64,000 bases of DNA from Anthoceros angustus. Lineage: Eukaryota; Streptophyta; Anthocerotopsida; Anthocerotales; Anthocerotaceae. The stretch lies in contig MU008150.1 of the NCBI GenBank assembly GCA_010909165.1, positions 310,001-374,000 on the forward strand, written 5' to 3'. This document shows, piece by piece, positions 23,507 to 34,281 of this stretch. A model generated the notes under the pieces. That model ran no database searches. It saw only the letters and a list, made by a program, of their open reading frames with translations, and was not told the origin of the DNA. The first letter of the stretch is position 1; the number at the start of each line of letters is the position of its first letter. The position numbers were made by a program, and so were the translations under genes.

Positions 23507-25447
23507 ATGGCCGACAATCATGTTCCCGCCCATGGGGATCCAAGATATGACACCAAACCGGAGTTCGAAATCCCACTCCTTGAAATAAGAAAGATTGCAG
23601 AAAAAGGTACATCTGTGGAAAAAGATTTTCTGTTAGAAAAGATACTACTGTTGAAAGTTCTGTACAACGTGACTGACTGAATGCATGTTTTCCAGTTCTC
23701 ACGGAGCACACTATGTTCACATCTATGGACAAACAAGACTTACAGCTCCTTTGCCAGGTGCCTGCTCAACTGGACAAAATAAAAAAGGTACGGAGTTTTG
23801 CTTCTCGACCCTCAAAGACTACCTAACAATAAAATTGTGTTCAACATGGTTATCAAGTCTAACTTACAAAAATTTACATGTACAGGATATTAAAAAGAAT
23901 TTACGAACAATAGCACAGTTAGAGTTGGAGACAATGACTCTAGTGAGAAGGTTTAACGAACATCAAATCTCAATTCAATCAAAACTAGAGGTAAACAGAC
24001 AAATGCGTTGACATTATGTAGTATTGTATTGCCAATTAGTAAACAATTTATTTACAGAGTGCTGCAGAACAAGCGGCTGCTGCTAAAGAAATAAAAGACA
24101 AAATACACGAAATTGACGACAAAATCAACAACACAGACATCTCCCATCAGGTTGGGCAAAGCAATCATTGAATTCTCATATCCTGTTTTTCCTATACTTA
24201 ACCAATTTCTAAATTTCTAAAGGAAAAAAGGAAAAAAAAATAAAAGAGTCTGAAGACAACGCTCCAACTTATGGCCCTTCAAAAGAGTTCACTGAATTTG
24301 GCAAATGGATGAATAACTTTCAGTATCCGCCAATTTTCCAAGATTTCAAGAACATATATGTTCCCATTTGGGAGCATAGTCTTAAATACCCAGTGCAGCC
24401 AATCCTCAATGAAGATGGATCTACACCAACCTTTCAGCAGCATATAGAGATTCAGAAAAGTAAGTATCTTTGGATTTTTATTTTATAAAGTTAATTATGT
24501 GCTTTAATTTTTCATCTTGTGATTTTGCAGAGATATCCGAAAACCATTCAAAATAATGAGCTGAAAACTACAGACTTGTTGTCCCTTATGGAGGATCCAG
24601 AGACGACAAAAAACATCCAGAAGGTATATTCCTCAAATGGAAATTTCTAACATTTGCCCTTCTTCCAGAACTTAAAGTCACACTCTCGCAGTGTGGAGAA
24701 TCTTCACAGCACCTGCATAATGTTAATCAGAAAGGTATTTTCCGAGCGGGACGTACTTCGACTTGAAATGGAGGTAACTTACTAACCTGTTCCACCTTCG
24801 TTTGTAGCTATCGAAGAAACAAAAGGAGTTGTTTGCACTGTCTGAGGTTAGTATAAAAAAATACTAGTTTTCAATTTTAATAAGTTTAATTTCTAACAAA
24901 TGATATTGCTTGTAGAAATATTCACGTATGGACGAAATCTTTGAGATGATAAACTTTTTATCCGGACTGTACAACGAGCAAAAGAAAAGACATTACTCTG
25001 AAGACTATGCACCACAATCACTGTTACACCCCATCAACCCCGATAGAATATGACTTGATTTTGACACCATAATGTCCAGAAACGCGGTTATAGGATTAAA
25101 GCTGGGACTTCTTATAATAGCGAAAGGTATTTTCCGAAAGGACGATTGACTTGAAATGGAGGTAACTTACTAACTGCTCCACCTTCGCTTTGTAGCTATC
25201 AAGAAACAAAAGGAGTTGTTTGCACCGAGGTTAGTATAAAAAATACTAGTTTTCAATTTTAATAAGTTTAATTTCTAACAAATGATATTGCTTGTAGAAA
25301 TATTCACGTATGGACGAAATCTTTGAGATGATAAACTTTTTATCCGGACTGTACAACGAGCAAAAGAAAAGACATTACTCTGAAGACTATGCACCACCGG
25401 AATCACCTGTTTACACCCCATCAACCCCGATAGAATATGACTTCTGA
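23507..25447 (+). CDS. Unrecognised multi-exon gene with helical middle region
   Basis: Exons read as 23507-23606, 23696-23787, 23886-23990, 24058-24150, 24231-24459, 24531-24623, 24669-24734, 24808-24846, then a last exon at 24916-25053 or 25298-25447. The ATG context is strong (ctaccATGG). The protein starts MADNHVPAHGDPRYDTKPEF, has a helical stretch (DIKKNLRTIAQLELETMTLV, SAAEQAAAAKEIKDKIHEID) and a denser domain (FGKWMNNFQYPPIFQDFKNI, WEHSLKYPVQPIL). It ends in SPVYTPSTPIEYDF when the second 3' copy is used; the first copy has deletions giving a different tail. The 24459 to 24531 junction is one base out of phase. I recognise no family. It may be a gene with draft errors or a recent pseudogene. 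Confidence 0.55.
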
Positions 25448-25516
25448 TTTTGACACCATAATGTCCGTAAAACGGTTATAGGATTAAAACTGTTGGGACT
25501 TCTTATAATAGCGAAA
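24735..25516 (+). repeat. Tandem duplication of the last two exons
   Basis: The segment gtattttccg ... cttcttataatagcgaaag stands at about 24735-25124 and again at 25125-25516. Each copy includes the short LSKKQKELFA exon and the KYSRMDEIFEMINFLSGLYN exon. Copy 1 lost bases within the final codons (PESPVYTP region); copy 2 lost bases in the short exon. Confidence 0.85.
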
Positions 25517-25716
25517 GCAGAAATGGTAACTTGATTTACCCCACAATTGACATTAAAGAGAGAGAAAAAAGAATTATAAGCTAGGTGGGTAGGGCAGCAG
25601 CCCTTAAAATGGTCACAGACCTCGGATATCGCCTCGGTCTGCAGTCAAGTGGGGCGCGCGTCTCGGCCCCAGCCTCGGCCGCTCCCTTATGCTGTGGAGC
25701 GGACTCACGTCCGCGC
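25517..25716. other. Junction between the 23.5 kb gene and the gypsy array
   Basis: The block gacttcttataatagcgaaag through gctaggtgggtagggcagcagcc also occurs at 28590-28700, inside the gypsy array. The gene's 3' flank and the array therefore share sequence. Confidence 0.6.
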
Positions 25717-27125
25717 CTAAAAGCGGTCTCGTGCGCCCCTCCGCGTCCATTCCCTAATACCTTCAGTTGGACTCAAAAAATCAGCAAGTATAAGGGCCAC
25801 AAGATATGTTAGATTATCAGCATCCATCCTCCCCCACTCACCCCCCCAGCTTGGGAAGAGGTTGCACCAACCCAAGCTGGAAACGATCTGACACACACTT
25901 TCCAACGACTTGGCAGCTGTTGCTGTAGGTGGAGAACTGTTCCAGCAGCTTGTACGCCCGCTCAACGGCTGGAAATTCAAGCGCAACGGGTGCAGTACCA
26001 TGGTTGATCTGGCACTTCGGTGAGAGGTGGTGTGAGACAGAACAGGTGATAACCCCCGTTGCAACCATATATTGCACAGGAGCATGAGCTTTGTGTCATC
26101 CACCCTCCTATAGATCTGACAGGGGTAGTCTGCTGGTGGAATCCAATCTACTGTCACGATGTTAGGATCCAAGTTAGGCAAGTGGCAGAGCGCACAATTC
26201 TTCATGTGATCAGTCAGGGTCCGCCCATGTGACCCCTGTAGCAGCAAAATGTCATTTCCCTGCACCTCCTTCACCCGGAGCATATGTCTGTTGGTGTTAG
26301 TGTCCAAGGTGTTGCTGGTCTGACGTTGAAGATACACAAAATCTCCGACCTGGAACTTCTTGAGCTTGGGCCTGAAGCTTCCACTGCGGGTGTGCGCATA
26401 TCGTAAGGTATCCCAGTGCTGGGCAATGCGCAGATTTGCCATGGCCATGGGCATCACTTGCTTGAAGAGGGCTGCCCTTTTGCCTACGATTCTGGCCCAT
26501 GTGGCTGGACTGTCCAAGTCCACCACCTGGTGCTTCTGTCGAGCAATGGCACTAGGCGGCATGGGTTCTCTTCCAAACAACAGGAAATATGGCGAGAAAT
26601 GGGCCAAGGCTGCATGCTTGCTCATGCCATAGCCCATTGCAATATAAGGCAGGGCCAAGTCCCAATCCATCTTGGGCATTTGGAGACATAGCTTGCAGAG
26701 CCCTTTCTTAATTGTTTGCACCATGTGCTCGGTTAGACCATCGGCCTGAGGGTGGTCTCGGCTGGTCCGGCGGTGATCTATCAGGGCCGGATCTAGGAGG
26801 TCCTAGAATTCCCATGAACTTTGACCCTTGGTACATCGAGCACTCCATGTGACCGCCAAATCTTCCCAACACATTATGCAAGAATGCTTGTGCGGTCATG
26901 GAACTCTTATCGGGAGAGACACTACCTCCACCCACTTGGAGAAGTGCTCCATCATCGCCATGGAGAAGTGCATCCATCATAGGAAACGGTGCAACTGGGG
27001 ATCTTTGAATGGTGAATGATGTCTTCACCCGATCGCATTGTTCTAAAGCCACTGTTGCTTCACTTGCGGTGCACATCCCATGCCAAGAGAAGTGGGGAGT
27101 GAGCAAAGCTGTAAGTTCGCGTAAT
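25717..27125 (-). pseudogene. Ty3/gypsy integrase C-terminal region, array copy 1 (best preserved)
   Basis: The minus-strand frame 26724-25717 reads CKLCLQMPKMDWDLALPYIA, MGYGMSKHAALAHFSPYFLL, FGREPMPPSAIARQKHQVVD, then FQVGDFVYLQRQ and HMLRVKEVQGNDILLLQG. This is the end of a gypsy integrase core plus its GPY/F-type tail. Upstream at 27106-26730 are the zinc finger (HFSWHGM, EQCDRVKTSFT) and core pieces (DKSSMTAQAFLHNVLGRFGG, GSKFMG, ADG-like). The Asp of the core region is garbled and the frame shifts at about 26725. The element is inactive. Confidence 0.85.
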
Positions 27126-28589
27126 TAAAATGTCTGCCACAGCCTCGGATATCGCCTCGATCGCGCGTCTCGGCCCCAGCCTCGGCCGCCTTTATGTTGT
27201 GGACGGACTCACGTCGGGCGCCACGGCCTAAAATCTGCCCCGTGACGCCCTCCGTCCATTCCCTAATACCTTCAGTTGGACTCAAAAATCAGCAAGTATA
27301 AGGGCCACAAGATATGTTAGATTATCGTGATCCATCCTCCCCACTCCCCCCTTGGGAAGAGGTTGCACCAACCCAAGCCGGAAACGATCGACACACACTT
27401 TCCAACGACTTGGCATTGCTATTGTAGGTGGAGAACTTCCAGCTTGTACGCTCAACGGCTGGAAATTCAAGAATCTGCAGTACCATGGTTGATCGCGCCC
27501 GGTGAGAGGTGGTGTGAGGCAGGCAGTGATAACCCCGTTGCAACCATATATTGCGGAGCATGAGCTTTGTGTCATCCACCCTCCTATAGATCCGGCTGTA
27601 GTCCACGGAATCCAATCTCTCACGATGTTAGGATCCAAGTTAGGCAAGTGGCGCACAATTCTTCATGTGATCGGGTCCGCCCATGTGACCCTAGGCGAAA
27701 AATGTCATTTCCTGCACCTCCTTCACCCGGAGCATATGTCTGGTGTTAGTGTCCAAGGTGTTCTTTGGTCCGGCGTTGAAGATACACAAAATCTCCGACT
27801 GGAACTTTGAGCTTGGGCTCAAGCTTCCACCGCTGTCGCATCGTAAGGTATCCCAGTCTTTGGGCAATGCGCAGATTGCCATGGCCATGGGCATCACTTG
27901 CTTGAAGAGGGCTGCCCTTTTGCCTCGATTACGGCCCATGTGGGGGCCCAAGTCCACCACCTGGTGCTTCTGTCGAGCAATGGCACTAGGCGGCATGGGT
28001 TCTCTTCCAAACAACAGGAAATATGGCGAGAAATGGGCCAAGGCTGCATGCTTGCTCATGCCATAGCCCATTGCAATATAAGGCAGGGCCAAGTCCCAAT
28101 CCATCTTGGGCATTTGGAGACATAGCTTGCAGAGCCCTTTCTTAATTGTTTGCACCATGTGCTCGGTTAGACCATCGGCCTGAGGGTGGTCTCGGCTGGT
28201 CCGGCGGTGATCTATCAGGGCCGGATCTAGGAGGTCCTAGAATTCCCCGCGGAACTTTGACCCTTGGTCTGTCAAGCACTCCGCGCAGCCGCCAAATCTT
28301 CCCAACACATTATGCAAGAATGCTTGTGCGGTGCTGCGGGAACTCTTATCGGGGAGAGACACTACCTCCACCCACTTGGAGAAGTGCTCCATCATCGCCA
28401 TGGAGAAGTGCATCCATCATAGGAAACGGGTGCAACTGGGGATGCTGAATGGTGAATGATGTCTTCACCCGATCGCATTGTTCACAAAAAGCCACTGTTG
28501 CTTCACTTGCAGCACATCCCATGCCAAGAGAAGTGGGGAGTGAGCAAAGCGTAAGTTCGCGTAACACCAAAATTGTAAGGGTATTAAAG
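27126..28589 (-). pseudogene. Gypsy integrase segment, array copy 2 (eroded)
   Basis: Colinear with copy 1 but carrying many 1-10 bp deletions. Its core keeps MDWDLALPYIAMGYGMSKHA and FGREPMPPSAIARQKHQVVD, while the downstream tail is frame-broken. In places it keeps residues lost from copy 1: ccgcgcagccgcc here against ccatgtgaccgcc in copy 1. Confidence 0.85.
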
Positions 28590-30150
28590 CTGGGACTTCT
28601 TATAATAGCGAAAGCGAAATGGTAACTTGATTTACCCCACACAACATTAAAGAGAGAGAGAAAAAGAATTATAAGCTAGGTGGGTAGGGCAGCAGCCCTT
28701 AAAATGGTCACAGACCTCGGATATCGCCTGATGCCTCAGTCAGGCTCGGCCCCACCTCGGCCGCCTTTATGGTGGCGGACTCACGTCGGGGCGCACGGCC
28801 TAAAACGGTCTCGGCCGTGACGCCCCTCCGAGCGTCCATTCCCTAATACCTTCAGATTGGACTCAAAAATCAGCAAGTATAAGGGCCACAAGATATGTTA
28901 GATTATCGCATCCATCCTCCCCACTCACCCGACTTGGGAAGAGGTTGCACCAACCCAAGCCGGAAACGATCGACACACTTTCCAACGACTTGGCGGTGTA
29001 CCGTGGGTGGAGAAGCTCCAGCCTTGTACGCCCGCTCAACGGCTGGAAATTCAAGAACGGGTGCGCATACCATGGTTGATCGCGCCCGGTGAGAGGTGGT
29101 GACAGTGATAACCCCGTTGCAACCATATATTGCGAGCATGAGCTTTGTGTCATCCACCCTCCTATAGATCCGAGCGGGGTAGTCTGCGGTGGAATCCAAT
29201 CATCGTCACGATGTTAGGATCAAGTTAGGCAAGTGGCGGGCGCACAATTCTTCATGTGATCGGGTCCGCCCATGTGACCGATAGACAAAATGTCATTTCT
29301 GCACCTCCTTCACCCGAGCATATGTACATTGGTGTTAGTGTCCAAGGTGTTGCGGTCGACGCGTTGAAGATACACAAAATCTCCGACTGGAACTTCTTGA
29401 GCTTGGGCTGAAGCTTCCACCGCTGTCGCATCGTAAGGTATCCCAGTGCTGGGCAATGCGCAGATTTGCCATGGCCATGGGCATCACTTGCTTGAAGAGG
29501 GCTGCCCTTTGCCTCGATTACGGCCCATGTGGTGATCCAAGTCCACCACCTGTCGAGCAATGGCACTAGGCATGGGTTCTCTTCAAACAGGAAATATGGC
29601 GAGAAATGGGCCAAGGTCGCATGCTTGCTCATGCCATAGCCCATTGCAATATAAGGCGTACCAAGTCCCAATCCATCTTGGGCATTTGGAGACATAGCTT
29701 GCAGAGCCCTTTCTTAATTGTTTGCACCATGTGCTCGGTTAGACCATCGGCCCGAGGGTGGTCTCGGCTGGTCCGGTGATCTATCGAGGGGCGGATCTAG
29801 GAGGTCCTAGAATTCCCATGAACTTTGACCCTTGGTACATCGAGCACTCCATGTGACCGCCAAATCTTCCCAACACATTATGCAAGAATGCTTGTGCGGT
29901 CTGGAACTCTTATCGGGGAGAGACACTACCTCCACCCACTTGGAGAAGTGCTCCATCATCGCCATGGAGAAGTGCATCCATCATAGGAAACGGGTGCAAC
30001 TGGGGATGCTGAATGGTGAATGATGTCTTCACCCGATCGCATTGTTCACAACAGGCCACCTGTTGCTTCACTTGCAGGCACATCCCATGCCAGTAGAAGT
30101 GGGGAGTGAGCAAACTGTAAGTTCGCGTAACACCAAAATTGTAAGGGTAT
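28590..30150 (-). pseudogene. Gypsy integrase segment, array copy 3 (most eroded)
   Basis: Colinear with copies 1 and 2. It begins with the 110-bp block shared with 25499-25610. It keeps GTPYIAMGYGMSKHATLAHF and, at 30113-29910, the zinc finger HFYWHGMCLQVKQQVACCEQ in the best condition of the three copies. Frames are otherwise broken. Confidence 0.85.
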
Positions 30151-30662
30151 TAAAGCCCAATGTACTTAGACTAATACACTTAGTCTAAGTTAGGTGTCAG
30201 TTAAGTATCATTAGTTTAGCTGAAGCTAATCACTAGGAAGCTTCTTGTGCTCCTTCCTAGGGGCTTCTTATGGAGCTTCCTAGGGAGCCCTGTTGGAGGG
30301 TATAAATACCCTCCAAAGCCTCATCTCAAGGTGAGAGAGTTACACTTGCCTCCTCCTCTCCTCTCCTCTTTCCACCATCATGGGCTGCCACAGATCCTTC
30401 AAAAATGGCCCATGTCATTGTGCGCACGCTTGATGAGGGCGCCTCTGTCTGTTGGTGGGGGCACAAGCCGTAGGACCTGAGCCTAGGACAGGCCTGAGTA
30501 TGGGACAGTCCCAGGGTAGGGACTCCCGAACCACCTCCAGCATCCAAGCCTCGCTTATTTGCTGAGACTTTTGATTGGGTCATGGGGCCTGAACTCACCA
30601 CAGAGCAGAAAGCGCAGATACATCCCCTTTTGCTCTAATACCAGGACTGTTTTACATTCTCC
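30151..30662 (+). promoter_or_regulatory. LTR-like promoter region
   Basis: An AT-rich start (tgtacttagactaatacac) contains a perfect 10-bp inverted repeat (CTTAGACTAA at 30165-30174, TTAGTCTAAG at 30180-30189). Then come repeated cttcctaggg motifs and a good TATA box (gtataaatac, about 30299), followed by a CT-rich leader. It lies between two gypsy pol relics of opposite orientation, upstream of the plus-strand RT. Only one copy is visible, so LTR status is inferred. Confidence 0.5.
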
Positions 30663-31790
30663 ATGCGAGATTTGAAGCGATGCAATGTGACCACTTTTCG
30701 CATCAATCTGACTACAAGGAGCCTATCTACTGGAGGCGCTATTGCTCAGCAAAACCGAGTGGGACATGGTCGATGCACACTGCCAAGAGTTGCTTGCAGC
30801 CGGGCTCATTCGCCTCCTCTTCGATTATGCCCCACATGGATGCCTCCCAAAAGGACAGAACGGATGTGAGAGAAGAGGTTGTGTGGAGACTACCGGCCTA
30901 TCAATGCAGTGATAGCCTAGGATCGGTATCCCATGCCAACACCGGAGGAAATCTTCGACAACATTGGCAAGTCCACCTACTTCGAATTCTCAATTTTGGA
31001 TCTTCGCCAAGGCTTCAACTAGGTGCCTGTCGCTAAGGAGAACATCAAGAAAGTAGCCTTTCAGGGCTCCCAGCAGCAATGGGAATGGCTGGTGATGCCC
31101 TTCGCCTTCAAAAACACGCCGGTGACATTCTAGCGTGTCATGGACATAGTACTTGCAGGTTCAGCGAACCTTATGTGCTACATCGATGATGTCTTGGTTC
31201 ACAGCGAGGATTTTGAGTCCCATATTGTGGACCTGGAAGACTTGTTTAAGAGGTTGCGGACGGCGCAACTGACGTGTCACCCAGCCAAGTGTGAATTTGG
31301 CATGGACACCATCGCATACCTTGGTCATAGAGTCGTACCCGATGGGGTGATGTCACATGTTGCCAATGTGCAGGCCATCTTGCAGATGCGTGAGCCCATA
31401 AACGTCTCCGCCTTGTGAGCTTTTCTCAGCCTATGCAACTAGTACCGAGTATACATTCAGGACTTTAGCCGAATCGCCAAAACTTGCCATTGAACGACTT
31501 GCTGCGAAAGGATGTTGCTTGGGCCTAGATAGAGACGACTTAGCAAGCCTTCGACATGCTGAAATTGAGCTTGACAGAAGCTCCCGTCATGACCAGACCT
31601 GACATCTCCAAACCGTTTGTGGTACACACGGATTGGAGTATCCTAGGCCTAGGGGCTGTGCTAGCCCAGCAAGACAAAGATGGACAGGAGCGAGTAGTGG
31701 CGTATGCTTCACGCAGCTATAATCGGGCGGAAGCCAACTACAGCAGTTATCAGGGAGAGTGCTTGGCTGGTGTATGGGCACTTTTCATAA
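30663..31790 (+). pseudogene. Ty3/gypsy reverse transcriptase-RNase H relic
   Basis: Across frameshifts and stops the plus strand gives GDYRPINA-like, RYPMPTPEEIFDNIGKSTYF, LDLRQGFN, VMPFAFKNTPVTF, LMCYIDDVLVHSEDF, CHPAKCEF, YLGHRVVPDGV and FLSLCN. RNase H follows (VVHTDWSILGLGAVLAQQDK, RVVAYASRSYN, NYSSYQGECLAGVWA). The order and motifs are those of gypsy pol. Stops after GFN, before RVMD and in INVSAL show it is dead. It is distinct from the 11.6 kb relic in many residues. Confidence 0.88.
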
Positions 31791-31833
31791 GGGGGAACCC
31801 ATCAACATCCTTGAATTGATGCTGGAAGGCCAT

Positions 31834-32128
31834 GATCAGAAATGGCCACCCTGGAATGACTCCATCGTCCAGGGGCCATCCCCATTGCCCGTAGGGATAG
31901 CGTCGAGTAGGGCACGAGGGCGTGCGGATATGATCAAAAATGGCCACCTTGGAATGACTCCATCATCATGGGGCCATCCCCATTGCTTGTGGGGATACCG
32001 TCGAGCAGGGTGCGGGGAATGTATCGGATATGATAAAAAATGGCTGCCTCGAACTGACTCCATCGTCCTGAGGCCATCCCCATTGTCTCTAGGGGTACCA
32101 TCGAGCAGGGCGTGGGGACATGCGGATG
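31834..32128. repeat. Minisatellite, three ~98-100-bp units
   Basis: Units start at about 31834, 31932 and 32032. Each contains gat(c)a(a)aaatggc, gactccatc, ggccatccccattg and gtcgag(c/t)agggc. The unit follows immediately after the truncated RNase H. Confidence 0.85.
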
Positions 32129-32550
32129 GTGTCCAGTTCAGTGAGAGATGGCGGCAGCAAGTTGAAGTCGAAGGCTGATGTGTACCTGGTCCTTGTAGGG
32201 TTAACCCCACAAGGATTGAGAAACTGAAATTGAGCCTTTTAAAGATTCTTTTGCAGGTTTAGTAATTGTTAAGAGTTTGCTCTGTGATGATAGTGTACAG
32301 TTTTGAGCATCTGCTCATACTGCATTTATCCATCTAAAAAATTTGGCCAACAGCTGCTATAAAGAACCGCCTGGCAATTGTAAAAGAAACTCAGGCTTAA
32401 TGGCCGAGGTCACTGGTTGGGCCAGTAACCCACATTCCTTTGAACGCCTGACCTGTACCACGCAAGCTGTCGTCGCATTGACGTAGTCATGCATATTGAT
32501 CCTGGGTGTAACATTTTTTCGAAAAGACCTAGAATGATCATGGAGGAGAC
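32129..32550. other. Intergenic with a 24-bp near-perfect palindrome
   Basis: At 32191-32214 CCTTGT-a-GGGTTAACCC-c-ACAAGG is palindromic except for one position pair. No gene is recognised. Confidence 0.5.
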
Positions 32551-33720
32551 TTTATTATGAGATGGGAAGACCCATCTACCCCAAGAGAAGGGGGAACAAC
32601 CCTTAGGAGGGCACTAAACCATAGGGGACTAACCCCCGTTAAGGAAACTAAAAAATTCCTTGCCCATGGCCCCATGGATCTCGATGGCGAAAGGGATGAA
32701 GGCATGCCTCTATTGCATAGGAGACTACTTATGAACCTTCACCGTGGCACATCCCTCCGCCGCCCACCCTGGAGGGTTGAGGATCACATGCTCAAGTAGG
32801 GTTAGCGGCAACCACATTTGCAACCGAAACGTGGTCCCCCTAGACCAAAAAAAGGTCCGCCCCGAGGGAAAACCCGTTAGGCAGAGTGTAAGGGCACTCG
32901 CTGTAAGGAAAGAAGCCTCCTTGGCCAACAAAAACATGACACCGCGAACAGCATCATGTGTAGCAATGCGCTGCCCACCCGCGGAACAGCGAGCAAGGTG
33001 GGTCCCCAAGTCGTCGAGGGGTGCCCCCACAGCTGCAAGCCTGGAGAGAGCAGGCCAAAGGCTAGACCACGCCTAGGCGTAACCTCATCGCGGTAGAGAA
33101 GAGGCTGGTGGATTCAGAAAGCCTGAATGCAAGGCCGAGCAAGAAGCCATGAACCTGCTCCCTTACCTGAGCAAGAGCAGAGATGGGCACGAGCCGCCCT
33201 AGGGATGGACGAGTCCCGAAGAAGGGCCACCTGCGCCTGGCGATATTGCTTCTCCAGGAAGGACGCTTGAAGTTCGTAGAATCCGGCTTCGGTGAGCGAA
33301 GCAAAAGAAGGTAAGGCAACCCTAGCCTCTGTGGGTAGGGAATCTCTAACCAAATAGTCCACATGCATGGCAAACCACCTTTCTCCACTCCCGCGATGAA
33401 GGACTCCAAAATGCGAGAATCCCTAATGACGAAGCGAGAGACCAGGATGAGAGCAGAGAGGGTCCAACTCTATCTTGAGGAAAGCTGCTGGTGCTAAGGC
33501 TTTTGTAGCCAAAAGACCAGTGCCCCCAAACGTGACAAGGAGAGACACTTGTTGCCTGGCCAAGTCCCTAGCTTGCGCACTCCAAGGTGCCTGGGCCAAT
33601 GATATTGGCAAGTGCATGCATAACCAGCTTGTTAAAACCTCTCAGGCTAGACAAGAATATTGGGAATGGCAAAACTGTGCGGAGAAGGTAGCTTGGCCGA
33701 CACGCAAAACAAGAAAATAG
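32551..33720 (-). mobile_element. Non-LTR retrotransposon (LINE copy C), 3' part
   Basis: On the minus strand 33620-32725 encodes the C-terminal half of the LINE polyprotein. Blocks include LARQQVSLLVTFGGTGLLAT, MHVDYLVRDSLPTEARVALP and YRQAQVALLRDSSIPRAARA, then LGTHLARCSAGGQRIATHDA, VRGVMFLLAKEAS. It ends at the hairpin tail 32577-32560. The 5' end (finger and RT core) is missing, as expected of 5'-truncated LINE insertions. The His/Cys block followed by a degraded segment is where a restriction-like endonuclease would lie. Confidence 0.72.
32560..32577 (-). other. 3'-tail hairpin of LINE copy C
   Basis: AGATGGG and CCCATCT form a perfect 7-bp stem with a 4-nt loop, followed on the element strand by cataataaagtc. 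Confidence 0.65.
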
Positions 33721-34080
33721 AATATTGAACCCTTTTCCGCAACATATCAGTGGACATTCGAGTTAGAATGTAGTCGGTGCACCAGTGGGCGAGGTGTGAG
33801 AGAGTCCCTCAAGGCTTGAGTGGTCAGTGCCCTTATACGCTCGATGGATAATTGCCGCTATGGACTTGATCGGGAAGTACCCTTTGGGCAGGGCCCGTTC
33901 AGTGCATGTGCGGAGGAATTGTGAAAAAAAGGGAAAAAAGATGGGGGAGTGCCACTGGCCGCAATGGTCCGTCTTCGCCATCGCCGGCCTCCGCGGCGGG
34001 TAGTCTTATGCCGCTTGTGCGCATTAACATGCCAGGACGCGTGGCAAGGCGGGGGCCGGCAAGGGCTGGCGTCCACATCC
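33721..34080. other. Intergenic upstream of the SHH gene
   Basis: No gene recognised. It contains the distal promoter of the gene at 34282. Confidence 0.4.
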
Positions 34081-34150
34081 CAGGGTTTAACCATGGAGAC
34101 TAGGGTTTAACCATGGAGAGTAGGGTTTAAGCATCGAGACTAGGGTTTAA
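34081..34150 (+). promoter_or_regulatory. Four telobox-like TAGGGTTTAA units at exact 20-bp spacing
   Basis: AGGGTTTAA occurs at about 34082, 34102, 34122 and 34142, each separated by a variant of gcatcgagac/ccatggagac. The plant telobox is AAACCCTA (reverse TAGGGTTT), a known promoter element often found near the transcription start of housekeeping genes. The array lies 130-200 bp before the SHH start codon. Its activity here is inferred. Confidence 0.7.
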
Positions 34151-34281
34151 GACGTATACATAAACTCGGACGCTTTTTAGCTAGAGTTTTCCACCCCGCA
34201 CAGCTTGCGGCAGCTGTGCTTCTTGCACGATCTGTTTGTAGCAGTCCATAGAGGCGCGCTGGGTTGCAACCTATTGCAAAG

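Noticed and set aside
34081-34150. Interstitial telomere tract
   Set aside because: The TAGGGTTTA units are spaced by 10 bp of other sequence, so it is not a TTTAGGG array.
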